Origin: a virus | Direction: 5' to 3' (one strand) | Length of the DNA stretch: 30,990 bases | IMG/VR virus record: IMGVR_UViG_3300030118_004641 | Span: 1 to 30,990 of that record | In this document: positions 23,059 to 30,990 of the stretch, piece by piece | How positions within the stretch are numbered: the stretch's first letter is position 1 | How the letters are laid out: each line of letters starts with the position of its first letter | The notes under the pieces: model-generated | What the model was told of the DNA's origin: nothing | Databases searched by the model: none | Seen by the model: only the letters and a program-made list of their open reading frames with translations | Program-made: the position numbers and the translations under genes

Positions 23059-23141
23059 ATTTTTGCAACAAACTTTCAAGGTATTATATAAAAATAAAAA
23101 CCAACGTTGGAGGTAGCTTGTACGCATATTATGGAGAAGGC

Positions 23142-23573
23142 ATGGCAGAAAACAAAACCAAAAAAACCAAACAAATTCAGACTTTTATAGTCAAGATGCA
23201 ACCAGTAGCGAAGGGTCGACCAAGGTTCACAAAGCAAGGACGAACCTACACACCAAAGAAAACGAAAGAAGCTACAGATGCAATAGCAAAAAAAATATAT
23301 GAGACAAGAGAAGAGCAAATACCCAGTGATGTACCGGTGTCAGTGTATTGTAGATTCTTGTGTAAACGTCCTTTAGCAATGCGTAAAGGAGATAGAGTAT
23401 TAAAGACAACAAAACCAGACGTAGATAATTATTTAAAGTTAGTAATGGATGCTTGCAATCAAGCAGGTGTTTGGCACGACGATAGTCAAGTTGTTGAGAT
23501 TTTAGCACAAAAATGGTATTGTGCAGATTATGAAGAACCAGAAGTTCAGATTCAAATAAGCAGGTTAGTATGA
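23142..23573 (+). CDS. rusA: RusA-family Holliday junction resolvase
   Basis: A 143-aa endonuclease that cuts four-way DNA junctions. The motif KPDVDNYLKLVMDA (91-104) with catalytic Asp93 and Asp95 and the HDDSQV motif (112-117) are the RusA signature; residues 12-35 match its N-terminal strands. Start chosen at ATG 23142 (GGAGAAGG at 23133-23140); the frame runs upstream to 23043 but that part precedes the likely transcription start. A TTG at 23118, four bases after GGAGG, is a weaker alternative. It may resolve branched replication intermediates before packaging. Ends as ATGA overlap with the small terminase. Confidence 0.85.
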   Translation: MAENKTKKTKQIQTFIVKMQPVAKGRPRFTKQGRTYTPKKTKEATDAIAKKIYETREEQIPSDVPVSVYCRFLCKRPLAMRKGDRVLKTTKPDVDNYLKLVMDACNQAGVWHDDSQVVEILAQKWYCADYEEPEVQIQISRLV

Positions 23574-23947
23574 AAATTACACAAAAGCATAAGAAAGCAG
23601 CATTGTTATGTGCACAAGGTTATTTAAGTATTTTGCAGATAGCAAATGAAATTGGTGTAGCTAGACAGACTATTATTCATTGGAAAAAGAAGGCTGAGTT
23701 TCAAGCATTGATTTTGCAATACAATGAACCGTTACTTGATACTGAGGTTCGAGAAAGAAATCTATTAGATCAAGCATATAAGACTTTGCAGATAGTGATG
23801 GAAAATGGTCAGAATGATGGTGCAAAAGTCAATGCAGCAAAATATGTCATAGATACATTTAGAAATAAAAAAGGTATAAAAGGCAAGTTTACAGATGCGA
23901 ATGATGGTGAATTAAAAAATATTTTGAAGTTGGTAAAAGATAAATGA
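23570..23947 (+). CDS. Terminase small subunit
   Basis: A 125-aa DNA-binding protein that selects phage DNA for packaging. Residues about 12-40 form a helix-turn-helix (LSILQIANEIGVARQTIIHW), typical of the phage small terminase (phBC6A51-like type), followed by a long helical oligomerisation region. It starts and ends with 4-bp ATGA overlaps and lies directly before the large terminase. A simple HTH regulator is the only alternative. Confidence 0.75.
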   Translation: MKITQKHKKAALLCAQGYLSILQIANEIGVARQTIIHWKKKAEFQALILQYNEPLLDTEVRERNLLDQAYKTLQIVMENGQNDGAKVNAAKYVIDTFRNKKGIKGKFTDANDGELKNILKLVKDK

Positions 23948-25488
23948 AGCTTCCATATATTTCCTATAAAGTGCCGCGTAGACATCGAAAAGAATTGCAA
24001 GAGATTTTAAAAGATCCAATAAAGTTTTTTCGATTATTGCGAGTACAAGATAAATATAGTGGTGCATACAAACAGTTTGATTTATACCCAGAACAACAAG
24101 AACTTTTATCTCAAATTTGTAATAACAAAAAAATAATAGTAGTGAAGCCCAGACAAATTGGAGTAAGCACATTATTACGTGCTTATGCGTTTTGGAAAGT
24201 ATACACAAGTCATGATCCTATAAAGTATGGTGTTCTTAGTTTTCATGATCGAAGTGCAAAGCATTTACGTAAGATGGATAATAATTTTTTAGCAGGTTTG
24301 CCTGAAATGTTGAAAAGACATTGTTCTATTGACAATACAACGGATTTAATTTTTGACGACACGCAAGCAGGGCTATCTTCATATACAGCGAGATCAAGTG
24401 GAGGTACTAGATCTTTTACTTTAAATTCAGCTCATTTAAGTGAGTTTGCTTTTTATCCTGATCAAGAAGAGGTGTTAGCACAGGTTGTTGCTACAGTTGG
24501 TAAAGGTCAGATAGTAATAGAATCTACACCGAACACAGTAGGTGATATTTTTCATAAGTTGTGTAAAGAAGCCCCTGATAATGGTTGGACATTAGTTACT
24601 TTCTGGTGGTGGCAGCATGAAAATTATCGTACACCATCATCTATAGATATGATCTATACAGAGGAAGAACAAAAGTTAATTTCTTTATATGGATTAGATG
24701 ATGAACAGATACAATGGAGGCGCGATCAAATTGCAACTATTGGAATAGACAAGTTTAAAAGAGAATACCCTGCTTCAATTGATGATGCGTTTTCGTTTGG
24801 TAGTTCAGCATATTTTGATGGTGATGCACTAGATAAAATAATGCCTGTTATGTTTGAAGGTAATGAACGAATATATGAAGATGAAGTATATACTGATGAT
24901 GTTTATGCAATGGGTGTTGATGTTGCAGGTGGTGTTGGTGGTGATTACAGTTGCATTTGTGTGGTATCTTGTTCAAGTCGAGAAGTAGTATATCAATATA
25001 GATGCAATACTATATCGCCAGTTGAGTTTGCAGAAAAAATTATGCACATTGGTATGAAATATAATGAAGCTATGATTTTATGTGAATCAAATAATCATGG
25101 TCATGTAGTTATTCAAAAGTTGTTAGATTATGAGTATCACAATCTTTGGTATGACAATTCTGGTAAACATTGGGTTACAAGTGCAAAAAGTAAAATAGAA
25201 GCGTATGAACTTTTACGCGAGATGATTTCTTGTGATATGATTTCACGTCTTGATATGACAACACTTATGGAACTTCGAAGTATGACAATATATAGAGTTA
25301 CACCAGAAGCCCCAAATGGTTTACATGATGATCTTGCTGATTCTATGGCATTAGCTTATAGGTGTGCAAGAGATATACCAAGTTATATGATTCGTAATGC
25401 AAAGCAAGGTTTAATGGATAAAATGATAAGCAAACGAAGAGCAAAACGTATAAGATTATTGCGATTACCTTTTAGGGGAGCACAATGA
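23944..25488 (+). CDS. terL: Terminase large subunit (packaging ATPase/nuclease)
   Basis: A 514-aa motor that pumps and cuts DNA. ATPase: Walker A variant KPRQIGVST (68-76), Walker B region HLSEFAFY (164-171), coupling motif IESTP (192-196). Nuclease (RNase H-like): GVDVAGG with Asp326, CESNN with Glu381, HDDLADS with Asp462/463. The length matches usual large terminases. It overlaps both neighbours by 4 bp. The subfamily would have to come from a tree; the motifs are compatible with a headful or cohesive-end enzyme, so the packaging mode is not decided. Confidence 0.93.
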   Translation: MKLPYISYKVPRRHRKELQEILKDPIKFFRLLRVQDKYSGAYKQFDLYPEQQELLSQICNNKKIIVVKPRQIGVSTLLRAYAFWKVYTSHDPIKYGVLSFHDRSAKHLRKMDNNFLAGLPEMLKRHCSIDNTTDLIFDDTQAGLSSYTARSSGGTRSFTLNSAHLSEFAFYPDQEEVLAQVVATVGKGQIVIESTPNTVGDIFHKLCKEAPDNGWTLVTFWWWQHENYRTPSSIDMIYTEEEQKLISLYGLDDEQIQWRRDQIATIGIDKFKREYPASIDDAFSFGSSAYFDGDALDKIMPVMFEGNERIYEDEVYTDDVYAMGVDVAGGVGGDYSCICVVSCSSREVVYQYRCNTISPVEFAEKIMHIGMKYNEAMILCESNNHGHVVIQKLLDYEYHNLWYDNSGKHWVTSAKSKIEAYELLREMISCDMISRLDMTTLMELRSMTIYRVTPEAPNGLHDDLADSMALAYRCARDIPSYMIRNAKQGLMDKMISKRRAKRIRLLRLPFRGAQ

Positions 25489-26204
25489 ACAGACTAAAAC
25501 CTTTTTGGAGTTTTTATGGTGCTAAATATAATCTTGCACCTAAATACCCTTTTCCTAAAGGTGATAGTATTATTGAACCCTTTGCAGGTAGTGCTCAATA
25601 TAGTTTATTGCATTATCAAAAAAAAATACAGTTGTATGATGTTGATGAAAATATTTGTATGATTTGGGATTATTTAATAAAAGCTAAACCAAACGATATA
25701 AAAAGATTAACTTTGGATTTTGAGTGTATTGATGATTTACAAGGATATACACAAGAAGAAAAAGTTTTGATGGGTTTTTGGTGCGGTAAAGGTATTTCTA
25801 CCCCACAAAAAAAACCTACTAAGTTTGCATTACATAAAAACACTGCTGACTATAAACAAAGAGCAATCAATCAAGTTAAATATATTCGTCATTGGAAAAT
25901 AAAACAATGTTCGTATAATAAAATACCCAACATAGATTCAACATGGTTTATAGATCCTCCTTATACAATAGGAGGGCACAAGTATCGATTTTCTAAAATC
26001 GACTATCAACATTTATCTACATGGTGCAAAAGCAGAAAAGGTTTATCTATAGTGTGTGAACAAAATCAAGCAGATTGGTTGCCTTTTAAAAGATTTTCTT
26101 ATGCACGATCTTGTTATACGAAAAAATGTAATAATATAGAGGTTGTGTTTATACACAATAATGGTGAAAAAAATGAAAGCAAAGATTGCAGAAGCATTGT
26201 TTAG
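25485..26204 (+). CDS. Adenine-N6 DNA methyltransferase (Dam/D12 class)
   Basis: A 239-aa enzyme that transfers a methyl group from S-adenosylmethionine to adenine in DNA. Motif I EPFAGSA (31-37, SAM binding) and motif IV DPPY (157-160, catalytic) are clear, and the N-terminal FYGAKYNLAPKY matches Dam-type MTases. GATC sites remain frequent in the genome, so it may mark them; the actual target is not known. No restriction enzyme gene is next to it. It is inserted between the large terminase and the portal, overlapping the terminase by 4 bp and the portal start by 32 bp. Probably protects phage DNA from restriction, or regulates replication or packaging. Confidence 0.85.
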   Translation: MNRLKPFWSFYGAKYNLAPKYPFPKGDSIIEPFAGSAQYSLLHYQKKIQLYDVDENICMIWDYLIKAKPNDIKRLTLDFECIDDLQGYTQEEKVLMGFWCGKGISTPQKKPTKFALHKNTADYKQRAINQVKYIRHWKIKQCSYNKIPNIDSTWFIDPPYTIGGHKYRFSKIDYQHLSTWCKSRKGLSIVCEQNQADWLPFKRFSYARSCYTKKCNNIEVVFIHNNGEKNESKDCRSIV

Positions 26205-27858
26205 TAAACATGAATCTTATTGGGATAAACAAAAGAGTGAATTAAGAAAACTTCGAGCTGCATACATGACAAGATACTGGGATCACAGTTATAGTGCAGA
26301 TCAAGTGTTAATCGAGACAACAAGAGCGTATGAATATATTGAAGGATATATTGCATCATTGTATGCAAGAAATCCGGCAGTAGTTGTCAAGGGTGATGTA
26401 CGAGGAAGAGGGGATTCAAAAAAAGTTCAGGCCCTATCCAATGCGTTTCTTGATAAAGTTCGTACACAAATTGAAGATGTATCTCGATTAGCACTTATTT
26501 ACCCATGCGCTTTTTTAAAGTTATATGCTACACAGCATCCTGATCCTTTTAAAAGAGTTGGGGTCTCCGCTGTTGCTGCATGGGACGTTATAGTCGATAC
26601 AGATGCACCAAGTTGGTTGGAACAAAAGTATATTGGTCATCGTTACCATATTACTTTACAAGAAGCAAAAACTAAGTATGGTAATAAAAAGTACTCTACT
26701 CATAAACTTGTACGTTTTCTTGATAATGATAGCTATGATAGTGATGATTCGTATACATCTGTTAATCTTTCCGCGTTAGCAAAAACGGGTAATGATATAG
26801 ATAGTCCTTTTGAATATATACAAGTAATTGAGTTTTATGATTTACAAGAAAACAAAATGTATGTATGGAGTCCAGATTATCAAAATGGTGAAAAATGGTT
26901 ATTTGATGGTGTCGAGATAGAGATAGGTGATGGTGAAAATGTTGAAGTACAAAAGTATGATCAAATACCTTTTGTTGATGCAGCAAAAAATCCGTTAGCT
27001 CCAATTGTACCTTTATATTTTTCAAGACAACCAGATATACCTATGAGAGGCTATTCAGCATTAAGAAGAGTATATTCACAAGTAGAGGAAACAAATATTA
27101 TTAGAACTTATCAATCTACGATGGTTCGAAGAGCAGCAAGACAATGGATAGTAAAGAAGGGTGTATTTACAGATGAAGACATGGCCAAGTTGGCTTTGGG
27201 TGCAGATGGTGAATACATTGAAGCCGAACTATCACCAAGTCAAAATCTTGCAGGTTCTATACAACCTGTGCCTCATTCGGGTGTTCCCACTGAATTAGAA
27301 ACATATATACGACAAGTAAATGATGATTTTCAAAGGGGTTCTATCATGGCTCCCTTTACAAGAGGTGAAGCAACAAGAGCAACCGCAACAGAAATTACTG
27401 CTTTAGCTTCATATAGTTCTAGTGAGATAGGACGTTTAGCGCGTGAACGTGATGCAATGATTGAATATGCTTCATCTGTATATATATCTATGATGAAGAT
27501 ATTTTTAGAAGATGAGCCTGATGTAGTTGTAATAAATGGAAAACCAGAAGTTGTTCGTGTTGAAGATTTAGATGGTGATTTTTCATATTTTGCTTTGGAT
27601 GCAGGTGCAACTCCAGTCTCAGAAGCAGTAAAGAAACAAGATTTTTTACAATCAATAGGCACACTTATAGAGCTTGGTGTGCCTCAACAAAAAGTATTAC
27701 AAGAACTTGTACGCAAACTAGATCTTCCAGAAGACTTTTTGGAAACACAACTAGAAGGTATACAAGATCTTGCACAAAGTAATGCACAACCTTCACCCAC
27801 TGCAACGATAGAACAAGGTATTCCAGGTTCTCCACAACAAGTTGCAGATCTTTTATAG
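26173..27858 (+). CDS. Portal protein
   Basis: Start chosen at ATG 26173 (GGTGA at 26163-26167); the frame runs up to a TTG at 26143 within the methyltransferase gene. The 561-aa product has a charged N-terminal helix (KHESYWDKQKSELRKL), then RKVQALS/AFLDKVR-like helices and a long C-terminal helix with YSSSEIGRLARERDAMIEY, as in portal rings. RRAARQWIV and RGEATRATATEITA lie before it. It is the dodecameric DNA channel at the head vertex. Position between terminase/methyltransferase and head genes supports it. Confidence 0.75.
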   Translation: MKAKIAEALFSKHESYWDKQKSELRKLRAAYMTRYWDHSYSADQVLIETTRAYEYIEGYIASLYARNPAVVVKGDVRGRGDSKKVQALSNAFLDKVRTQIEDVSRLALIYPCAFLKLYATQHPDPFKRVGVSAVAAWDVIVDTDAPSWLEQKYIGHRYHITLQEAKTKYGNKKYSTHKLVRFLDNDSYDSDDSYTSVNLSALAKTGNDIDSPFEYIQVIEFYDLQENKMYVWSPDYQNGEKWLFDGVEIEIGDGENVEVQKYDQIPFVDAAKNPLAPIVPLYFSRQPDIPMRGYSALRRVYSQVEETNIIRTYQSTMVRRAARQWIVKKGVFTDEDMAKLALGADGEYIEAELSPSQNLAGSIQPVPHSGVPTELETYIRQVNDDFQRGSIMAPFTRGEATRATATEITALASYSSSEIGRLARERDAMIEYASSVYISMMKIFLEDEPDVVVINGKPEVVRVEDLDGDFSYFALDAGATPVSEAVKKQDFLQSIGTLIELGVPQQKVLQELVRKLDLPEDFLETQLEGIQDLAQSNAQPSPTATIEQGIPGSPQQVADLL

Positions 27859-27868
27859 GAGACTTAAT

Positions 27869-28354
27869 ATGTCAATACCTCAAGAAATGATAATACAAGC
27901 TGACGCAATAGGCTCAGGAATGAATGAAGCATCTAATCAAGGTATGCAGATGATTACACCAAGCGGTAATTTTTCTAGCAGAGCATTAAATGCAGTTATA
28001 GATGCCGTTAATAAAATAATGCCTATGTTTGGTGAAATGGAACAAATGGCACAGTATAATGAAGATATGACAATGATGCCAATGGAAATGCTTAATGCAG
28101 TTATGGCAATCATGACTGTCGCACAACAAGCAGGTGTGCCTGTTGAAATAGAAATATCTAGCATTGAAAGTGATAATGATTTAGCTAAATTAGCAGCATT
28201 ATTAAAAAGACTGGCTAATGATGGTAAACTTAAAGAGTTTCTTGAAAAAGCATCTACACCAGTACAAGCAGAAGAAGTAACTATGAACACTGAAATGCCA
28301 GGTGAAACACAAGATACTATAACAGATGAAGAACTTTTTGCACAGAGGGTATAA
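27869..28354 (+). CDS. Small head-associated protein, unrecognised
   Basis: A 161-aa acidic protein, rich in Met, Gln and Glu, from ATG 27869 with TAGGAG upstream; the frame starts earlier at 27842 inside the portal gene without a site. Helical segments with repeated Met (MPMFGEMEQMAQYNEDMTMMP, about 50-70 by position) and an acidic tail. It lies between portal and scaffold genes and overlaps the scaffold by one base. It could be a head-completion or co-scaffold protein; family unknown. Confidence 0.5.
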   Translation: MSIPQEMIIQADAIGSGMNEASNQGMQMITPSGNFSSRALNAVIDAVNKIMPMFGEMEQMAQYNEDMTMMPMEMLNAVMAIMTVAQQAGVPVEIEISSIESDNDLAKLAALLKRLANDGKLKEFLEKASTPVQAEEVTMNTEMPGETQDTITDEELFAQRV

Positions 28355-29217
28355 TGTCAGAAGAACAAAATAATAATACACCAAACCTGGAAACTGAATC
28401 TACAACGGAGGACACTGCTACAGTCTCCCAAGAAGAAGAAGTACAAAACATTGGTAATCCATCTATAGATAACTATAAAGATGATTATGATAGACAAGTA
28501 GATAATCTTTTAGCGCGTCACAAAGCCAAACAAGAGCAAACAGAGATGCCAGAACAAGAAGGTTTACGAGAAGGTGAATCATGGGATCGCTTATTTGAAC
28601 AAGCTGATGAAAAAAGTAGACGTGCAATGCAACAACTTCGAGCTGATTACACTAGAAAAACACAAGAACTAGCAGCAGAAAGAAAAAGTTTAGTTGAAAA
28701 GGCAGAGAAGTTACAATCAATTAAAATGAATCTTGAAGATAATGCAGCGTATAGAGCAATACAAGAAGCAGCCCAACAAGAAACAGGCGAGTTTGATCCA
28801 TACGATACAGAATCATTTGAAAAGTATGTCAATAAAATAGTAGCTGAAAGATTACAATCTGTTCTACAACCAATGGCAGAACAACAAATGAAAGCTAGCG
28901 CAAAAGCCAAAGTTGAATCTTTTATGTCACAACACCCAGATTTACAAACAGATGAAAATCTAAAATCTGAGGTTCGAAAAACTTTGATTGAAAATGAATC
29001 ATTGTCTTTGCAAGATGCTTATTGGATAGTAAAAGGTAGAAGAAGTCATTCTATTGAAGCTAGGAAAGATTTAGAAGCTCAAGCATTTAAAAACGCAGCA
29101 AAGGCAAGCGGTTTGAAAATTGGTGTTGGCCAAAAGAAAGGTAAAACAATACCAAAAGAATCTTCGAAAATGAAAGCAGCAGACTTATACCAACATTTAC
29201 TTAAGCAACAGAAGTAA
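28354..29217 (+). CDS. Capsid scaffolding protein
   Basis: A 287-aa protein, highly charged and helical. The first 60 residues are acidic and low-complexity (Asn, Thr, Glu), the middle (about 75-180) has heptad-type coiled coil, and the C-terminus is Lys-rich (about 230-287, e.g. KIGVGQKKGKTIPKESSKMK). This is the usual composition of phage scaffolds, which direct coat assembly through a basic C-terminus. It lies directly before the major capsid gene. No protease domain was seen. Confidence 0.7.
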   Translation: MSEEQNNNTPNLETESTTEDTATVSQEEEVQNIGNPSIDNYKDDYDRQVDNLLARHKAKQEQTEMPEQEGLREGESWDRLFEQADEKSRRAMQQLRADYTRKTQELAAERKSLVEKAEKLQSIKMNLEDNAAYRAIQEAAQQETGEFDPYDTESFEKYVNKIVAERLQSVLQPMAEQQMKASAKAKVESFMSQHPDLQTDENLKSEVRKTLIENESLSLQDAYWIVKGRRSHSIEARKDLEAQAFKNAAKASGLKIGVGQKKGKTIPKESSKMKAADLYQHLLKQQK

Positions 29218-29336
29218 ATATGTTATACAATAATCATGTCGCAATATGGATACCCCTGAAAACAGGACACGTTGAAATAACTCCCCCACGAGGATACGAG
29301 AGCGATAGATAAAAACTCTAACGTAGGAGCCTTAAA
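29218..29336 (+). promoter_or_regulatory. 119-bp leader before the major capsid gene
   Basis: This is the largest gap in the rightward operon outside the promoter region. It contains a small CCTG-AAAA-CAGG hairpin (29255-29266) and a good Shine-Dalgarno TAGGAG (29324-29329) for the capsid gene. A weak promoter-like TTGAAA (29272-29277) without a good -10 box is seen. An internal promoter or mRNA processing site boosting capsid expression is possible but not shown. Confidence 0.35.
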
Positions 29337-30491
29337 ATGGCAATACAACCCGATATATTAGCATCGACCCTGCGTATCTTAAAAGATCGTGAGGTAGATA
29401 ATACATTTAGAAACATACCATTACTTGATGCAATTCGAAGTCATGGTGCAGTAATAGAAAGTGATGGAGGCAGTAAAGTAAATTGTCCTGCAATCATGAC
29501 TGAACATTCAATGATTACACAACTATCTAGTGGATATGAATCTGTTAATTTGGCAGTCAAAGATCCATTACGACAAACAGAGTATAATTGGTGTGATTTT
29601 GTTGCACCTGTTGTAATTACTGAAAAAGAACAACTTTCAAACAAAGGTGATCGTGCAGTAATTAACATCGCAGAAGCTCGTCTTAAGTCAGTAATGGGAA
29701 TGTTACAACGTGAGTTCTGTAAGCAGGTAGTTAATAACGAATCTACAGTTCTTTCTGAATTGCAAACATTGTCACCATTTTCATCTACTGGATGGTTTGG
29801 CTGTCAAAAATTCGGATCACAATCAGGTCTTGTTGGTGGTCTTGATAAAGCAGTTTATACTGACACATTCCAAAATCAATATGTTGATTGTCCATCTGCT
29901 TTTCCAGATGTAGGTGATCAAGCAGTTCGTTTATTCAGAGCAATGAGCAAACTTTATATTGACACACAGGTTTTTGCTCCCGAAGGAGAGGTTGATATTA
30001 TTCTTATGTCGCCTAGAGCGTATGAACTGTATAAAAATAGTTTGTTTGCTCAAGAACGATACACTTCTATACAAGAAGAGCGTGATATGGCCGGTAAACT
30101 TGGTCTTATGTTTAACGGTGCAAAAGTTTATGTAGAGCCTAATCTTGGTTCAAAGTTTACAGATAGTGGATCTGGTGCATCTTATGCAGAACTTGCCGTA
30201 GCTGCAAAAGATATGGATGGTGATGACATTGAATTCGGAAGTGGTTCAAACCAGTATTCTACTGATGGTAGTGCGACTGAGAATTTTTTCGGTACTATTG
30301 ACGCAATGTTTTTGAATTCAAAATTGCTTTCACTTTATTTTGATCGTGACGCTTTCTTTGAAATGGGTGAGTTTGAACGTATTAGTGGATATGCAGCAAT
30401 GGCAGCAAACATTATGACAAGAACACAACTTACTACATCTAACTTGTCTGGTCATGGTATTCTTATTAATGCTTTTGCAACTAAAAACTAA
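29337..30491 (+). CDS. Major capsid protein
   Basis: A 384-aa coat protein. N-terminal alpha-helical part (1-30) is followed by the GGSKVNCPAIM and YNWCDFVAP segments, consistent with an HK97-type fold, although I could not assign a named family. Positive context: it directly follows the scaffold, precedes a cement-like gene, has the strongest ribosome site in the region and the leader gap above, and the pair ends in a terminator. Function: builds the icosahedral shell by multiple copies. Confidence 0.75.
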   Translation: MAIQPDILASTLRILKDREVDNTFRNIPLLDAIRSHGAVIESDGGSKVNCPAIMTEHSMITQLSSGYESVNLAVKDPLRQTEYNWCDFVAPVVITEKEQLSNKGDRAVINIAEARLKSVMGMLQREFCKQVVNNESTVLSELQTLSPFSSTGWFGCQKFGSQSGLVGGLDKAVYTDTFQNQYVDCPSAFPDVGDQAVRLFRAMSKLYIDTQVFAPEGEVDIILMSPRAYELYKNSLFAQERYTSIQEERDMAGKLGLMFNGAKVYVEPNLGSKFTDSGSGASYAELAVAAKDMDGDDIEFGSGSNQYSTDGSATENFFGTIDAMFLNSKLLSLYFDRDAFFEMGEFERISGYAAMAANIMTRTQLTTSNLSGHGILINAFATKN

Positions 30492-30502
30492 AGAGGTGAA
30501 AC

Positions 30503-30988
30503 ATGGCTACTCAAAATTTATTACAACGACTTGATACAGCGGCGGATACCACAGGTTCTTCTGCCGATGCGTCTAATCGTAGAATCGAAGAAGTGTTTAT
30601 TGCGTCAGAAGCAATTACAGCAGGTGACTTTGTTTGTCTTGACTTGAGCAAATCTGCTGACAGCGATAAAATCTTGTTTGTAAAGAAACTTACTGCAACA
30701 GCAGCAACTAACCTTTGTGTTGGTGTTGCCATTGCAGCAGCAGCAGCAGATGAAAATGTTCGTGTATGTATTCGTGGAATGATTTCTGCGAATGTTGCTA
30801 CTGGTGTAGCGCAAGGCGATCGTCTTGTTGCTTCATCATCAGCAGGACGAGCAGAAGAATATGCAGATGTAAGTATTGATGAAGGCGGCAGTGCAACCAA
30901 AACTGTATCTTTCAAACCGATTGTTGCTTTTGCTGTTGGTGCTGAAGATGCTAACTTTGCAACAGTATACGTATACCCACAGTTCTAG
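30503..30988 (+). CDS. Capsid cement/decoration-like protein
   Basis: A 161-aa protein with AGAGGTGAAAC before its ATG. The core has the pattern AGDFVCLDLSKSADSDK, LCVGVA, CIRGMISANVATGVAQGDRLVASSSAGR, typical of small beta-rich cement (DUF2190-like) or head-fibre base proteins that stabilise the shell. It follows the capsid gene at 11 bp and its stop is 20 bp before the terminator across the contig junction. The last 98 bases repeat at the window start. The exact family is from memory. Confidence 0.65.
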   Translation: MATQNLLQRLDTAADTTGSSADASNRRIEEVFIASEAITAGDFVCLDLSKSADSDKILFVKKLTATAATNLCVGVAIAAAAADENVRVCIRGMISANVATGVAQGDRLVASSSAGRAEEYADVSIDEGGSATKTVSFKPIVAFAVGAEDANFATVYVYPQF

Positions 30989-30990
30989 AC

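Larger units (their letters stand above)
22132..23141. other. Divergent intergenic region, candidate replication origin
   Basis: About 1 kb without a convincing gene lies between the leftward early operon and the rightward late operon. It contains a promoter for each, an AT-rich tract (about 22,200-22,235), direct and inverted repeats at 22,282-22,377, phased TGAACA half-sites at 22,455-22,492, two interleaved palindrome families from 22,521 to 22,935, a GGGGTACCCC palindrome (22,940-22,949) and TCTTGACGTGTCAAGA (22,961-22,976). No tRNA or coding sequence was seen. This layout is that expected of an origin with iterons plus operators, but initiation has not been shown. Confidence 0.6.

Noticed and set aside
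23043-23141. Longer RusA start at 23043
   Set aside because: It lies upstream of or at the predicted transcription start and has no Shine-Dalgarno; the RusA domain is complete from 23142.
23131-23190. 19-aa frame overlapping the RusA start
   Set aside because: The nearest Shine-Dalgarno (23109-23113) is about 17 nt away, too far, and the frame is A-rich by chance.

Overview
The window is an essentially complete small, AT-rich tailed-phage genome with a short (podovirus-type) tail. The first 100 bases repeat the last 100 with one mismatch, so the contig closes on itself into a circle of about 30,890 bp. The phage type rests on a full set of packaging genes (small and large terminase), portal, scaffold and coat genes, a head-tail adaptor plus nozzle pair, and three consecutive internal-virion (ejection) protein genes like the T7 gp14/gp15/gp16 set. 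The low G+C and several small basic cysteine-bearing proteins resembling families I remember from marine viruses suggest a marine bacterial host, but no gene identifies it. No integrase, tRNA, DNA polymerase or RNA polymerase gene is visible.

Layout. Read from 23,029 through the contig end to 17,629, everything lies on the + strand: RusA-type resolvase, small terminase, large terminase, adenine methyltransferase, portal, a small head protein, scaffold, major capsid protein and a cement-like protein. After the junction come a terminator (118-158), adaptor, nozzle, three probable appendage proteins, three internal virion proteins (the last 1983 aa), and three fibre-type proteins, then a second terminator (15,615-15,649). 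The lysis and accessory cluster follows: a one-TM candidate holin, small basic proteins, an amidase and an HTH protein. Many + strand genes overlap by exactly 4 bp (ATGA) or 1 bp, indicating one translationally coupled late transcript.

From 22,131 back to 17,626 the minus strand carries the early/replication operon: three unrecognised small genes, a Rad52/Sak-like annealing protein with a zinc ribbon, another unrecognised small gene, a ribbon-helix-helix regulator, and a primase-helicase fusion (AEP primase plus VirE-type ATPase). The two operons meet tail to tail with a 4-bp overlap at 17,626-17,629.

The divergent intergenic region 22,132-23,141 (about 1 kb) is the most interesting part. 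It holds a good leftward promoter, a good rightward promoter and a dense array of two interleaved palindrome families: CTGAACA-rich sites (GAAC-N3/4-GTTC, eight copies) and ATCTAC-N6-GTAGAT (five copies, starts spaced 46/87/46/83 bp). A run of TGAACA half-sites on an 8-bp phase lies just to the left. This looks like a replication origin with iterons, a multi-operator switch controlling the divergent operons, or both.
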